Assembly: GCF_900626155.1 (NCBI RefSeq)
Contig: NZ_LR130844.1
Location: 1,382,879-1,446,878, forward strand
DNA length: 64,000 nucleotides
Reading direction: 5' to 3'
Source of the DNA: Anaerococcus vaginimassiliensis
GTDB taxonomy: Bacteria; Bacillota; Clostridia; Tissierellales; Peptoniphilaceae
Position 1 is the first letter of the stretch, and the number at the start of each line of letters is the position of its first letter. A model generated the notes under the pieces. The model searched no databases. It saw nothing but the letters and a program-made list of their open reading frames with translations, and had not been told where the DNA came from. The translations under genes were made by a program, and so were the position numbers. Positions 7,798-17,078 of this stretch are shown here, piece by piece.

Positions 7798-9003
7798 ATG
7801 AAAAAATTAGGTTTATTGCCAAGGCTAATTATAGCCATCATTGTAGGTATTTTAATTGGTTTATTTGGACCAGCAATTATTGTTAGAATACTTATTACCT
7901 TCAATGGTTTATTTGGTAACTTCCTAAACTTTGTTATTCCATTAATAATTATGGGCTTTGTAATTCCGGGAATAGCAGACTTAGGAAACGATGCTGGAAA
8001 GACACTAGCTATTACTGCAGGTATCGCTTACTTATCAACAGTAATATTTGGTACTGCTACATATTTCACAGGAAGTTTTGTATTGCCAAACTTTATTACA
8101 AAGGGTGCTATAAACTTCAACCCAGATGCTAATACTGGTAGAGTTCTAGAACCATTCTTTGAATCACCAATGGATCCTATTTTTAGTGTAACAACTGCAC
8201 TAATTATGTCTTTCATACTTGGTGTTGGTATTGCAGTTTGTAATGCAGATGTACTCAAAAAAGCTGTTCATGAGTTTTCTGACATAATTACAAGATTGAT
8301 ATCTTCTATAGTAATACCACTACTTCCAATTCATATCGCTGGTATTTTCGCTAATATGGCATACCAAGGAACAGTTGCAACAGTATTGAAAGTTTTCTCA
8401 AAAGTTTTCATAATGGTATTGATACTTCACTGGCTAACAATACTAATTCAATACACAGTAGCAAGTTCTATGTCTGGTGGTAGTCCATTTAAGAAAATCA
8501 AAACAATATTCCCAGCTTATATGACAGCTGTAGGAACACAATCATCAGCAGCTACTATTCCAGTAACATTGAGACAAACCTATAAGATGGGTGTAAATAA
8601 AGGTATAGCAGATTTTGTTATTCCGTTATGTGCAACAATCCACTTATCTGGATCAACAATTACACTTACATCATGTGCAATGTCAATATTGATGCTTCAA
8701 GGAGGAGATGTAACTCTCCATCATATATTCCCATTCATACTTATGCTTGGTGTGACTATGGTTGCAGCACCAGGTGTTCCAGGTGGAGCGGTTATGGCAG
8801 CTTTAGGTATCTTGCAATCTATGTTAGGATTTACAGAACCAATGACAGCTCTAATCATTGCTCTTTACGTAGCACAAGATTCATTTGGAACTGCTTGTAA
8901 TATTACTGGTGATGCTGCAATAGCTTGTATCGTAAATAAAATAAGTGGTTTTAAATTAGACCCACAAGCAAATGAAGCTTATATTGAAGAATTAGTTAAA
9001 TAA
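7798..9003 (+). CDS. Dicarboxylate/amino-acid:cation symporter (DAACS family)
   Basis: A 401-residue integral membrane protein of the glutamate-transporter fold. It has N-terminal transmembrane helices, the serine-rich re-entrant loop TQSSAATIPVTL (HP1), a second conserved region AAPGVPGGAVMAALGIL (HP2), and the C-terminal helix DSFGTACNITGDAA with substrate- and Na+-binding residues. Family members import glutamate, aspartate or serine/threonine with Na+ or H+. Because PFOR and threonine dehydratase follow, serine/threonine uptake (SstT-like) is attractive, but specificity is inferred from context only. A terminator-like hairpin lies between it and nifJ. Confidence 0.87.
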   Translation: MKKLGLLPRLIIAIIVGILIGLFGPAIIVRILITFNGLFGNFLNFVIPLIIMGFVIPGIADLGNDAGKTLAITAGIAYLSTVIFGTATYFTGSFVLPNFITKGAINFNPDANTGRVLEPFFESPMDPIFSVTTALIMSFILGVGIAVCNADVLKKAVHEFSDIITRLISSIVIPLLPIHIAGIFANMAYQGTVATVLKVFSKVFIMVLILHWLTILIQYTVASSMSGGSPFKKIKTIFPAYMTAVGTQSSAATIPVTLRQTYKMGVNKGIADFVIPLCATIHLSGSTITLTSCAMSILMLQGGDVTLHHIFPFILMLGVTMVAAPGVPGGAVMAALGILQSMLGFTEPMTALIIALYVAQDSFGTACNITGDAAIACIVNKISGFKLDPQANEAYIEELVK

Positions 9004-9019
9004 AAGTTAACAAAGTTAA

Positions 9020-9046
9020 AATAGGACTCTTATGAGTTCTATTTTT
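9020..9046 (+). terminator. Hairpin terminator between symporter and PFOR
   Basis: AATAGGACTC (9020-9029) pairs with GAGTTCTATT (9034-9043) around TTAT, followed by T residues. Only 33 nt separate it from the nifJ ATG, and I see no clear promoter in that gap, so partial read-through from the symporter promoter is likely. Confidence 0.75.
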
Positions 9047-9079
9047 CCGCTTATTACATATACTTAAAAAGGAGAACTT

Positions 9080-12000
9080 ATGACAATTACAAGAAAAAAG
9101 AAAACTATGGACGGTAATACGGCAGCAGCTCACGTATCTTATGCATTTTCAGATGTTGCTGCAATTTATCCAATAACACCTTCTTCACCAATGCCAGAGT
9201 TTATAGATAAATGGGCAGCTCAAGGAAGAAAGAATTTATTTGGAAATGAAGTTTCAGTTACAGAAATGCAACATGAGGCTGGAGCAGCAGGAGCAGTCCA
9301 CGGATCTCTAGCAGCAGGAGCACTAACATCTACATACACAGCAAGCCAAGGCTTTTTACTTATGATTCCTGACATGTTCAAAATGGCGGGAGAAAGACTT
9401 CCAGCAGTGTTCCACGTCGCAGCTCGTTCATTATCAACATGTTCTATCAATATGTATGGTGATCACCAAGATGTTATGGCAGGTAGACAAACAGGATTTG
9501 CAATGCTTGCATCAGGATCAGTTCAAGAAATTATGGATTTAAGTCCTGTTGCTCACCTTGCAGCTATTAAAGCGAGAATCCCTTTTGTGAATTTCTTCGA
9601 TGGTTTTAGAACAAGTCACGAAATACAAAAAATAGAAGTTTGGGATTATGACCAATTTGAAGATCTAGTAGACTATGAAGCAATTGATGCTTTTAAAAAC
9701 GATTCACTATCTCCTCATAGACCAACAATGAGAGGTGTATTTGAAAAGGGTGGATATTTCCAAAGAACTGAAGCTCAAAACGAAGCTTATGCATCACTAC
9801 CAGGTGTTGTTGAAGATTACATGAATAAAATTAATGAAAAAATCGGTACCGATTATTCATTATTTAACTACGTAGGCGATCCTGAAGCTACAGATATTAT
9901 TGTTGCTATGGGTTCTGGTACAGATACAATTAACCAAACTGTTGATAAATTAAACGAAGAGGGCAAAAAAGTTGGTTTAGTTAAAGTTCATTTATATAGA
10001 CCATTTTCTGCTGAACATTTACTAAATGTAATTCCAAAAACAGTTGAAAGAATAGCCGTACTTGATAGAACAAAAGAAAAAGGATCAATAGGTGAACCAC
10101 TATACTTAGATGTTGTTGAAGTTTTAGCTAAATCAGACAGAAATCCTCTAATAATCGGTGGTAGATACGGTCTTGGACAAAAAGATACTAACCCATCACA
10201 TTTCAAAGCAGTATTTGATAACTTAGCAAGTGAAAACCCTAAAAATCATTTTACAGTAGGTATAGATGATGATGTTATGCACACTTCAATAGAAGTAGAT
10301 AAATCATTTGTTATAGATGATGGTAAAACAAGCAGATGCGTATTCTGGGGAAATGGTGGTGACGGTACAGTTGGTGCTAACAAAAACGCCATCAAGATTA
10401 TAGGCGATAATACTGACCTATTTGCTCAAGGATATTTTGACTATGACGCTAAGAAGAGTAACGGTTTAACTCTTTCTCACTTACGTTTCTCACCAAATCC
10501 AATCCATGCTGCTTATTTAATAGATGAGGCTGACTTTGTATCTTGCTCACCTCAAGCTTATGTAAGACAATATGATTTAACTAAAAATCTAAAAGATGGT
10601 GGTATATTCTTACTTAACACAATTTGGAATATGGAAGAGTTAGAAGAACATATACCAGATAAAATGAAAAGCGATATAGCAAATAGAAACATCAAATTCT
10701 ATACTGTAAATGCTTCAAAAATCGCTCAAGAAGTAGGATTAGGCCACAGAACAAACATGGTAATCCAAACTGCCTTCTTTATGCTATCAAAAGTTTTACC
10801 AATAGACGATGCTATAGAATATCTTAAAGATTCTATCCAATCTTCATATGGAATGAAGGGTCAAGATATTGTTGATATGAACAACAAAGCTGTAGATAGA
10901 ACTAGAGAAGAATTAGTGGAAATAGAAGTTCCGGAAGCATGGAAAAATCTTAAACCTGAAGCTATAGAAGATATATCAGATGAACCTGACTTTATTAGAA
11001 ACATGGTTAAACCTATAATTAACCTTCACGAAGATGATCTTCCAGTATCAGCTTATCTTCCATACGATGATGGACAATATATGCCAGGTACAAGCCAATA
11101 CGAAAAGAGAGGTATTGCATTATTTGTTCCAGAATGGAAAATTGAAAATTGTATTCAATGTAATCAATGTTCATTCGTATGTCCTCACGCTACTATTAGA
11201 CCATTCCTATTAGATGAAGAAGCTAAGAAAAATGCACCAGAAGGATTCGAAACTAAAAAAGCAATTGGTAAAGGACTAGAAAACTACGAATTTAGAATTC
11301 AAGTATCACCATATGATTGTATGGGATGCGGAAATTGTGTAGATGTTTGTCCAGCTCCAACTAAAGCTCTTGAAATGAAACCTATTGACGAACAAATAGA
11401 AAAACAAGCAGATAATTGGACTTACGCTCACAATGAGGTTGGCTATAAAGATGATGAGATTGAAGCTAACAATGTTAAGAACTCACAATTCTCAAGACCA
11501 CTATTAGAATTCTCAGGAGCATGTGCAGGTTGTGGTGAAACTCCATATGCTAAATTAATTACACAACTTTATGGTGACCACCAAATGATATCAAATGCAA
11601 CAGGTTGTTCATCAATCTGGGGATCATCAGTTCCATCAATGCCATATTGTACAAATAAAAACGGTGAGGGTCCTGCATGGGCATCATCATTATTTGAAGA
11701 TGCTGCTGAGTATGGATACGGAATGCTACTTGCAGATAAGGCTAACAAACTTGCTTTAGAGAACTTGATGAAGAGATTTATAAACCTTCACATTTCATCA
11801 CCATTAAACGATGCATTTAATGAATGGTTAGAAAATAACGATAAGTTTGAAGAAAGCAAAAAAGCTGCTATTAAGATAATTTCTCTATTAGCAAATAAAA
11901 CTAATGACGAAGAAGCTGATAAGATAATTGGAAGAGTTAAAGCTCTTAAAGATTATCTAGTTAAGAAGAGCCAATGGATATTCGGTGGCGACGGATGGGC

Positions 12001-12616
12001 TTACGATATAGGATTTTCTGGCGTAGACCACGTTTTAGCTAGTGGTGAAGATATAAACGTAATTGTATTTGATACTGAAGTTTATTCAAACACTGGTGGA
12101 CAAAGTTCAAAAGCTACACCACTTGCAGCAGTTGCTAAGTTTGCGGCATCTGGTAAGAAAGTAAGGAAAAAAGACCTTGGATTGATGATGACAACTTACG
12201 GATATGTTTATGTTGCACAAGTTGCTATGGGAGCAAACCAAGCTCAAACATTAAAAGCTATAAAAGAAGCTGAAAGTTATCCAGGACCATCATTGATTAT
12301 TGCTTACGCACCATGTATTAACCACGGCATAAAAGCAGGTATGGGTAAGACTCAAAGAAGAGAAAAAGAAGCAGTAGCTAGTGGATATTGGCACTTATGG
12401 AGATTCAATCCATTGCTAAGTCTTGAAGGAAAGAATCCATTTGTACTAGACTCAAAAGATCCAGAAGAATCTTTCCAAGAATTCTTGCAAGGAGAAGTTC
12501 GTTATGCTTCACTTAAGAAAGCATTCCCAGAATCAGCAGATCAATTATATGCTGAAGCTGAAGAAGCAGCAAGAGAAAGACTAGAATCATATAAGAGAAT
12601 GGCTAACAATAATTAA
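9080..12616 (+). CDS. nifJ: Pyruvate:ferredoxin oxidoreductase, copy 1
   Basis: A 1178-residue single-chain PFOR, full length. Domain order: N-terminal pyrimidine-binding domain (YPITPSSPMPE, near residue 32), transketolase C-like domain, EKR domain, a 2x[4Fe-4S] ferredoxin domain (CIQCNQCSFVCPHA near residue 690 and CMGCGNCVDVCPAP near 750), then the thiamine-diphosphate domain with SGACAGCGET (near 814) and GGDGWAYDIG (near 970). It oxidises pyruvate (often also 2-oxobutyrate) with CoA to acyl-CoA, CO2 and reduced ferredoxin in the cytoplasm. Threonine dehydratase follows 10 nt later, so this copy may serve serine/threonine catabolism. A paralogue lies at 29613. Confidence 0.96.
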   Translation: MTITRKKKTMDGNTAAAHVSYAFSDVAAIYPITPSSPMPEFIDKWAAQGRKNLFGNEVSVTEMQHEAGAAGAVHGSLAAGALTSTYTASQGFLLMIPDMFKMAGERLPAVFHVAARSLSTCSINMYGDHQDVMAGRQTGFAMLASGSVQEIMDLSPVAHLAAIKARIPFVNFFDGFRTSHEIQKIEVWDYDQFEDLVDYEAIDAFKNDSLSPHRPTMRGVFEKGGYFQRTEAQNEAYASLPGVVEDYMNKINEKIGTDYSLFNYVGDPEATDIIVAMGSGTDTINQTVDKLNEEGKKVGLVKVHLYRPFSAEHLLNVIPKTVERIAVLDRTKEKGSIGEPLYLDVVEVLAKSDRNPLIIGGRYGLGQKDTNPSHFKAVFDNLASENPKNHFTVGIDDDVMHTSIEVDKSFVIDDGKTSRCVFWGNGGDGTVGANKNAIKIIGDNTDLFAQGYFDYDAKKSNGLTLSHLRFSPNPIHAAYLIDEADFVSCSPQAYVRQYDLTKNLKDGGIFLLNTIWNMEELEEHIPDKMKSDIANRNIKFYTVNASKIAQEVGLGHRTNMVIQTAFFMLSKVLPIDDAIEYLKDSIQSSYGMKGQDIVDMNNKAVDRTREELVEIEVPEAWKNLKPEAIEDISDEPDFIRNMVKPIINLHEDDLPVSAYLPYDDGQYMPGTSQYEKRGIALFVPEWKIENCIQCNQCSFVCPHATIRPFLLDEEAKKNAPEGFETKKAIGKGLENYEFRIQVSPYDCMGCGNCVDVCPAPTKALEMKPIDEQIEKQADNWTYAHNEVGYKDDEIEANNVKNSQFSRPLLEFSGACAGCGETPYAKLITQLYGDHQMISNATGCSSIWGSSVPSMPYCTNKNGEGPAWASSLFEDAAEYGYGMLLADKANKLALENLMKRFINLHISSPLNDAFNEWLENNDKFEESKKAAIKIISLLANKTNDEEADKIIGRVKALKDYLVKKSQWIFGGDGWAYDIGFSGVDHVLASGEDINVIVFDTEVYSNTGGQSSKATPLAAVAKFAASGKKVRKKDLGLMMTTYGYVYVAQVAMGANQAQTLKAIKEAESYPGPSLIIAYAPCINHGIKAGMGKTQRREKEAVASGYWHLWRFNPLLSLEGKNPFVLDSKDPEESFQEFLQGEVRYASLKKAFPESADQLYAEAEEAARERLESYKRMANNN

Positions 12617-12626
12617 GGAGTAAATC

Positions 12627-13835
12627 ATGACAGCAAATTTAGATATGATAAAAGAAGCTAGAGAAATTCTAGATGGAAATATAGAAAAAACACCAATTTA
12701 TACAGCATCAAGAATGGGCGAAAACCTATATATCAAGATGGAAAACTTGCAAAAAACAGGATCATTTAAACTAAGAGGAGCATTTAACAAAATTGCCCAC
12801 TTAGATGATGAACAAAAAGCAAAGGGTGTAATATCATGTTCTGCGGGTAACCATGCTCAAGGTGTAGCATTATCTGCAACTAAACAAGGTATCAAATCTT
12901 ATATTTGTATCCCATCAATTGCTCCTTTATCAAAAATAGAAGCGACTAGAGGTTACGGTGGAGAAGTAATCATAGTTGATGGTACATTTGATGATGCTCA
13001 AGCTAAAGCTTATGAATTACAAAAAGAAAGAGACTTAACATATGTAGCACCATTTGATGATGAGTATGTGTTATGCGGTCAAGGAACAATTGGTCTTGAG
13101 ATCCTTGAACAATTGCCAGATGTTAAATATATTGTAGTTCCTATAGGTGGAGGTGGATTAATTGCAGGAATTGCGCTTGCAGTTAAATCAGTTAAACCAG
13201 ATGTTAAAATTATTGGTGTAGAACCAGAAAATGCAGCATCAATGTTAGCTTCAAGAAAAGCAGGCAAAATAGTAACTTTAGACTCTGCAAATACAATGGC
13301 TGACGGTATTGCAGTTAAAAAACCAGGTGAAATCACATTCGACTTAGTAGAAAAATATGTTGATGAAATAGTAACAGTTTCTGAAGATGAAATAACAAAT
13401 GCTATCTTAAGACTATTAGAAGAAAGTAAAGTAAGTGCAGAAGGAGCAGGAGCTTCATCTGTAGCTGCAGTACTATCAGAAAAATATGACTTCTCAGATG
13501 GAAAAGTTTGCGCAGTACTAAGTGGTGGTAATATTAATGTAAATACAATATCTCAAATAATAAATCAAGGTCTATTTAAAACCGGTAGACTATGTGAAAT
13601 CACAACTACTATTTCAGATAAGCCAGGTGAATTAATTAGACTTCTTCAAATTATCAAGGACGAAGGTGCCAATATTATGGATATTGACCAATTCAAATCA
13701 TCTGAAACAGTTGGTTTTGATCATGCAGTTGTAAGAATTATTGCAGAAACTTACAATAAAGAACATAGAAATAAGATTTATAGAATATTAGCTGAAAATG
13801 GCTATGAAGAAAGTCATGCTAGAAGAGCTGAATAA
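12627..13835 (+). CDS. ilvA: Threonine ammonia-lyase (threonine dehydratase) with ACT domain
   Basis: A 402-residue PLP fold-type II enzyme of the medium-length (TdcB/IlvA-like) class. TGSFKLRGAFNKI holds the PLP Lys (near residue 50); SAGNHAQGVA binds substrate; GGGGLIAG binds the PLP phosphate. A single C-terminal ACT-like domain (about residues 325-402, starting EITTTISDKPGELIRLLQII) suggests allosteric control. It deaminates threonine to 2-oxobutyrate and usually also serine to pyruvate. Position behind nifJ and a symporter favours a catabolic rather than isoleucine-biosynthetic role; no ilv genes are nearby. Shine-Dalgarno AAGGAG, 6 nt from the ATG. Confidence 0.93.
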   Translation: MTANLDMIKEAREILDGNIEKTPIYTASRMGENLYIKMENLQKTGSFKLRGAFNKIAHLDDEQKAKGVISCSAGNHAQGVALSATKQGIKSYICIPSIAPLSKIEATRGYGGEVIIVDGTFDDAQAKAYELQKERDLTYVAPFDDEYVLCGQGTIGLEILEQLPDVKYIVVPIGGGGLIAGIALAVKSVKPDVKIIGVEPENAASMLASRKAGKIVTLDSANTMADGIAVKKPGEITFDLVEKYVDEIVTVSEDEITNAILRLLEESKVSAEGAGASSVAAVLSEKYDFSDGKVCAVLSGGNINVNTISQIINQGLFKTGRLCEITTTISDKPGELIRLLQIIKDEGANIMDIDQFKSSETVGFDHAVVRIIAETYNKEHRNKIYRILAENGYEESHARRAE

Positions 13836-13849
13836 TATATACAATATAA

Positions 13850-13878
13850 GGAACTACCGTTTTGGTAGTTTCTTTTTT
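13850..13878 (+). terminator. Terminator after threonine dehydratase
   Basis: GGAACTACC (13850-13858) pairs with GGTAGTTTC (13864-13872), followed by a T tract. Confidence 0.85.
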
Positions 13879-13930
13879 GTGCGTAGATTTATAAGTATGG
13901 AATTTTAAAATTTTGGTATATTCTTTGATG

Positions 13931-13939
13931 TGGTAAAAT
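13931..13939 (+). promoter_or_regulatory. Extended -10 promoter for the DegV gene
   Basis: TGG-TAAAAT, 32 nt upstream of the ATG at 13972; no convincing -35. Confidence 0.45.
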
Positions 13940-13971
13940 AATATTAATTAGATATATTATAAGGAGGATTT

Positions 13972-14853
13972 ATGACAGACTATATTATTAGTTCTGAATC
14001 TATAATTGATTTACCAATTGATTTTGTAGAAAAACTAGACGTAAATATAATCAACTCAAACTATATGATTGATGATAAGATATACTTAGATGACTTTGGA
14101 AAAAGTTTGGACATGGAAACTTTTTATGAAAATATGGAAAATGGTGCAGCACCAACAACATCTGCTATAAACACCGGAGAATATGTTGAATATTTTAGAG
14201 AGATATTGAAAACGGAAAAAGATATAATCCATGTTTGCTTATCCTCAGGTATTTCTGGTCAATATAATTTCTTACTTCAAGCTATTGATATCCTAAAAGA
14301 GGAATTTCCTGAAAGAAAAATATATCCAGTTGACTCAAGAATGGCATCATCTGGAGTTGGACTTTTGGTTATAAAATTACTTGAATTAAAAGAATCAGGT
14401 ATGGATATAGAAAGCCTATATAATTGGGCTATGCAAAATAGACTTAAAGTTATCAACTGTACAAGCAACGAAAACCTAGAATATGTTGCTAGAGGTGGAA
14501 GAATATCTAAAACTGCAGCAGATATCGGTACTCTATTAAAAATATGTCCTATAATTGAAGTAAACAATGATGGTGAGATGATTGTTACTACTAAAATTAG
14601 GACTAGAAAAAAACTTTTCAAAAAAATGATGGAAATGATGAAAGAAAACGCAATCGATGGTACAGATTACGATGATTACATCATTATTACCCACGCTAAA
14701 AATCTCGAGTTTGCTCAAGATTTCGAAGAAGAAATAAAAAAAGACTTTCCAAAAGCAAAGGTAATGATTGCAAACAACGGGCCAACTATTGGCTCTCATA
14801 TAGGGCCTGGTACTATAACTTTATTTTATTGGGGAAATAAAAGGTTCGGTTAA
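13972..14853 (+). CDS. DegV family protein (FakB-type fatty-acid-binding)
   Basis: A 293-residue DegV protein with the family's two-domain fold. It begins MTDYIISSESIIDLP, has the TSAINTGEY and CLSSGISGQYN loops that contact the bound fatty acid, and a late segment ITHAKNLEFA. Well-studied members are FakB proteins, which present a bound fatty acid to the kinase FakA for acyl-phosphate formation. A FakA candidate is encoded at 33646 in this window, so the pair could activate exogenous fatty acids. Ligand preference cannot be read. AAGGAGG lies 6 nt before the ATG. Confidence 0.88.
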   Translation: MTDYIISSESIIDLPIDFVEKLDVNIINSNYMIDDKIYLDDFGKSLDMETFYENMENGAAPTTSAINTGEYVEYFREILKTEKDIIHVCLSSGISGQYNFLLQAIDILKEEFPERKIYPVDSRMASSGVGLLVIKLLELKESGMDIESLYNWAMQNRLKVINCTSNENLEYVARGGRISKTAADIGTLLKICPIIEVNNDGEMIVTTKIRTRKKLFKKMMEMMKENAIDGTDYDDYIIITHAKNLEFAQDFEEEIKKDFPKAKVMIANNGPTIGSHIGPGTITLFYWGNKRFG

Positions 14854-14895
14854 GATTAACTAATTTATAATATTTATGTAAAAAGGAGAAAATAA

Positions 14896-15246
14896 ATGAA
14901 ATTAATATGTTATAGCAGATGTACAACATGCAAGGGTGTTGAGAAAATGCTTGATGAAAAGAATATTTCTTATCAACTTAGAGATATAAAAGAGGAAAAT
15001 CCAAGTAGAGATGAATTGAAATCATGGCATGAAAAAAGTGACTATGATATCAAAAAATTCTTTAATACCTCAGGAAAAATATATAGAGAAAATAATCTAA
15101 AAGATAAATTAAAAGAAATGTCCTTGGATGCAAAGTACGATCTTTTAGCCACTGATGGAATGCTTGTAAAAAGACCAATAATGTTTACAGATGATGGAGA
15201 AATATTAGTTGGTCCTGACGTTAAAAAATACATCGAGAGGCTATAA
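14896..15246 (+). CDS. ArsC/Spx-family thioredoxin-fold protein
   Basis: A 116-residue ArsC-family protein with CTTC (residues 10-13) at the redox site, KRPIMFTDDGEILVG (the usual R-P-[IL] segment of the family), and typical length. Members include thiol-dependent arsenate-reductase-like proteins (YffB, YfgD type) and the Spx/MgsR transcriptional regulators, which share this fold. Spx itself is about 130 residues, so a YffB-like enzyme or MgsR-like regulator are both open. It is followed 1 nt later by the methionine-sulfoxide reductase gene, suggesting a shared redox-stress role. Confidence 0.8.
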   Translation: MKLICYSRCTTCKGVEKMLDEKNISYQLRDIKEENPSRDELKSWHEKSDYDIKKFFNTSGKIYRENNLKDKLKEMSLDAKYDLLATDGMLVKRPIMFTDDGEILVGPDVKKYIERL

Positions 15247-15247
15247 A

Positions 15248-15739
15248 ATGTCTTTTGAGTTAAAGGGACTGGGTAAACTTGATGATAAAGGAAGAATGGA
15301 TGAATTAATTAACTATGTAAAAATTCAAGCAGAAGATGAAGACGATCCAATTGCTCTTATGAGTAATATATCTTCCTTTATAATGGCAATAATTAGCGAC
15401 CTAAATTGGTCTGGGTTTTATATAGTAGGCGATGATAATCTAAAACTAGGACCCTTTCAAGGGCTGCCAGCATGTACACGTTTAAATTTTGATAGTGGCG
15501 TATGTGCAAAGGCATACAGAGATAAGAAAATTACAAATATCGAAGATGTAAGTAAGTTCGACGGTCACGTAGTTTGTGATAATAATTCAGCCTCAGAGCT
15601 TGTGGTTCCTATATTTAATGACGGAGAGGTAGTTGCTGTAATAGATATGGATTCGCCATCAGTTGGTAGATTTACTGAAATTGAAGAAAATGGCTTTGAA
15701 GAAATTTCAAATATACTTAAAGATAAAATAAATGTTTAA
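15248..15739 (+). CDS. msrC: Free methionine-(R)-sulfoxide reductase (GAF domain)
   Basis: A 163-residue GAF protein. NWSGFYI (near residue 50), LGPFQGLPACTRLNFDSGVCAKA (two conserved Cys) and FDGHVVCDNNSASELVVPI (third Cys) are the signature of fRMsr. It reduces free methionine-R-sulfoxide using thioredoxin-like reductants. I start at ATG 15248 (MSFELKG) because the frame upstream runs into the preceding gene and the homology begins here; spacing to the ArsC-like stop is 1 nt, so coupling is likely. Confidence 0.9.
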   Translation: MSFELKGLGKLDDKGRMDELINYVKIQAEDEDDPIALMSNISSFIMAIISDLNWSGFYIVGDDNLKLGPFQGLPACTRLNFDSGVCAKAYRDKKITNIEDVSKFDGHVVCDNNSASELVVPIFNDGEVVAVIDMDSPSVGRFTEIEENGFEEISNILKDKINV

Positions 15740-15772
15740 GATAAATTATAAGTTAGTTCTAAAAGGAGCAAA

Positions 15773-16411
15773 ATGAGATTAAGACACAAACCAAATGCAA
15801 TACCAGAAATGAAAGAAAATTCCTTCATATATTTTGATGGAGATGTAAACAAGGGTAAATGGAGAGAGAGTTTTGGAAATAATAACCCAATCCACTTAGA
15901 AATAGGTGCTGGAATGGGGGATTTTATAATTCAAAAAGCCATTGAGAACCCTGATATAAACTACATAGCTTTAGAAATGAACACTAATGCTTTTGTAGTT
16001 TGTAGTAGAAAAATACTAGATAAAGAACTCACAAATATTCGAGGGATCATAGCAAATGCTGAAAATATTGAAGATATATTTGCAAAAGATGAAATAGATA
16101 AGATTTATCTAAATTTTTCAACTCCTTGGCCTAAAAAACGTCACAACAAAAGAAGGCTATCCCACCAAAGATTTTTAGATAGATATGTAAATATTATAAA
16201 AGATAATGCAGAAATAGAGCTTAAAACTGATAATGAAGATTTCTTTGATGCAAGTATTGATTATTTTACAGAGTATGGAATGGAAATTAATGAAGTTGAT
16301 AGAAATCTCGATATTAAAAATTCTGTGGTAACAGAATATGAGAATAAATTTAGAAATAAAAATATGCCTATATATTTTGTTAGAGCAACTTTTAAAGAAG
16401 GAGATAATTAA
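15773..16411 (+). CDS. trmB: tRNA (guanine46-N7)-methyltransferase
   Basis: A 212-residue SAM-dependent methyltransferase. IHLEIGAGMGDFI (about residues 40-52) binds SAM, and NFSTPWPKKRHNKRRLSH is the TrmB signature (family D-PWPKKRH-KRR). It methylates N7 of G46 in the tRNA variable loop. AAGGAG precedes the ATG by 5-6 nt. Its stop overlaps the next ATG by 1 nt (TAATG). Confidence 0.94.
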   Translation: MRLRHKPNAIPEMKENSFIYFDGDVNKGKWRESFGNNNPIHLEIGAGMGDFIIQKAIENPDINYIALEMNTNAFVVCSRKILDKELTNIRGIIANAENIEDIFAKDEIDKIYLNFSTPWPKKRHNKRRLSHQRFLDRYVNIIKDNAEIELKTDNEDFFDASIDYFTEYGMEINEVDRNLDIKNSVVTEYENKFRNKNMPIYFVRATFKEGDN

Positions 16412-17010
16412 TGAAAAAGATTGGAAAAACAATTATAGGATTTATACTCTTAGTTGTTCTTATATTTTCTAGCTACTTTTTTGGAATGAAGGCTGGATTT
16501 TTCAAAAATGAGCCTACTATTAATTCAGAAATTATCAAAAATCAAATAATTGAAGCGAAAGAGCTTACTACTTTAAAATATAAGTATACAAATGTTGGTT
16601 CTTTCGAAAATACAGAAGAGTTTTACGGATTTAAGATTCCATTTACCTCTAAAAAGTTCATAGTTTCTTATGATGGGGAAGTTAATGCTGGCGTAAATCT
16701 TGAAAATATTGATGTTAAGGTAGACGATGTAAATAAAATTATAAATGTAACTTTACCTGAAGCAGAGATATTAAGTCACCAAATTGATGAAGACTCACTT
16801 ACTATATTTGATGAGAAAAATTCTATATTCAATCAATTGGAAATAAAAGATTTTTCTGATTTCAGAAAAAATGAGATAAAAAAAGTCGAACAAGATTTAT
16901 TAGACAAAGGGTTTTTAGATGAGGCAAACGAACGTAGTAAAGTAGCAGTGGAAGAAATTTTAAGTATAAATCCAAAAGTCAAAGAAGAATACACAGTAAA
17001 AATTAAGTAA
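16411..17010 (+). CDS. Membrane-anchored DUF4230 protein
   Basis: A 199-residue protein with one N-terminal transmembrane segment (about residues 7-27) and a lysine at the cytosolic side; the rest is probably extracellular. The body, with ELTTLKYKYTNVGSFENTEEF, SYDGEVNAGVNLENI and VTLPEAEILSHQID, matches the DUF4230 pattern, whose function is unknown. It is translationally coupled to trmB (overlap TAATG). A long hairpin terminator follows, shared with the convergent acyltransferase-like gene. Confidence 0.7.
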   Translation: MKKIGKTIIGFILLVVLIFSSYFFGMKAGFFKNEPTINSEIIKNQIIEAKELTTLKYKYTNVGSFENTEEFYGFKIPFTSKKFIVSYDGEVNAGVNLENIDVKVDDVNKIINVTLPEAEILSHQIDEDSLTIFDEKNSIFNQLEIKDFSDFRKNEIKKVEQDLLDKGFLDEANERSKVAVEEILSINPKVKEEYTVKIK

Positions 17011-17078
17011 AATAAGCTAGTTGATTGACCTAAACCCAAGTTTTATATTTAAGGATTTAGGTCAATATAGCTTATTTT
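17011..17078. terminator. Long bidirectional terminator hairpin
   Basis: AATAAGCTA (17011-17019) pairs with TAGCTTATT (17068-17076), and ATTGACCTAAA (17023-17033) pairs with TTTAGGTCAAT (17056-17066), with a 1-3 nt bulge between the two stems. T tracts on the plus side and A-rich flank on the other make it usable from both convergent genes. Confidence 0.8.

Noticed and set aside
8628..8900. A plus-strand ORF inside the symporter gene
   Set aside because: An out-of-frame open stretch with implausible composition (runs of Arg, Cys and Ser) and no ribosome-binding site; a shadow of the real gene.
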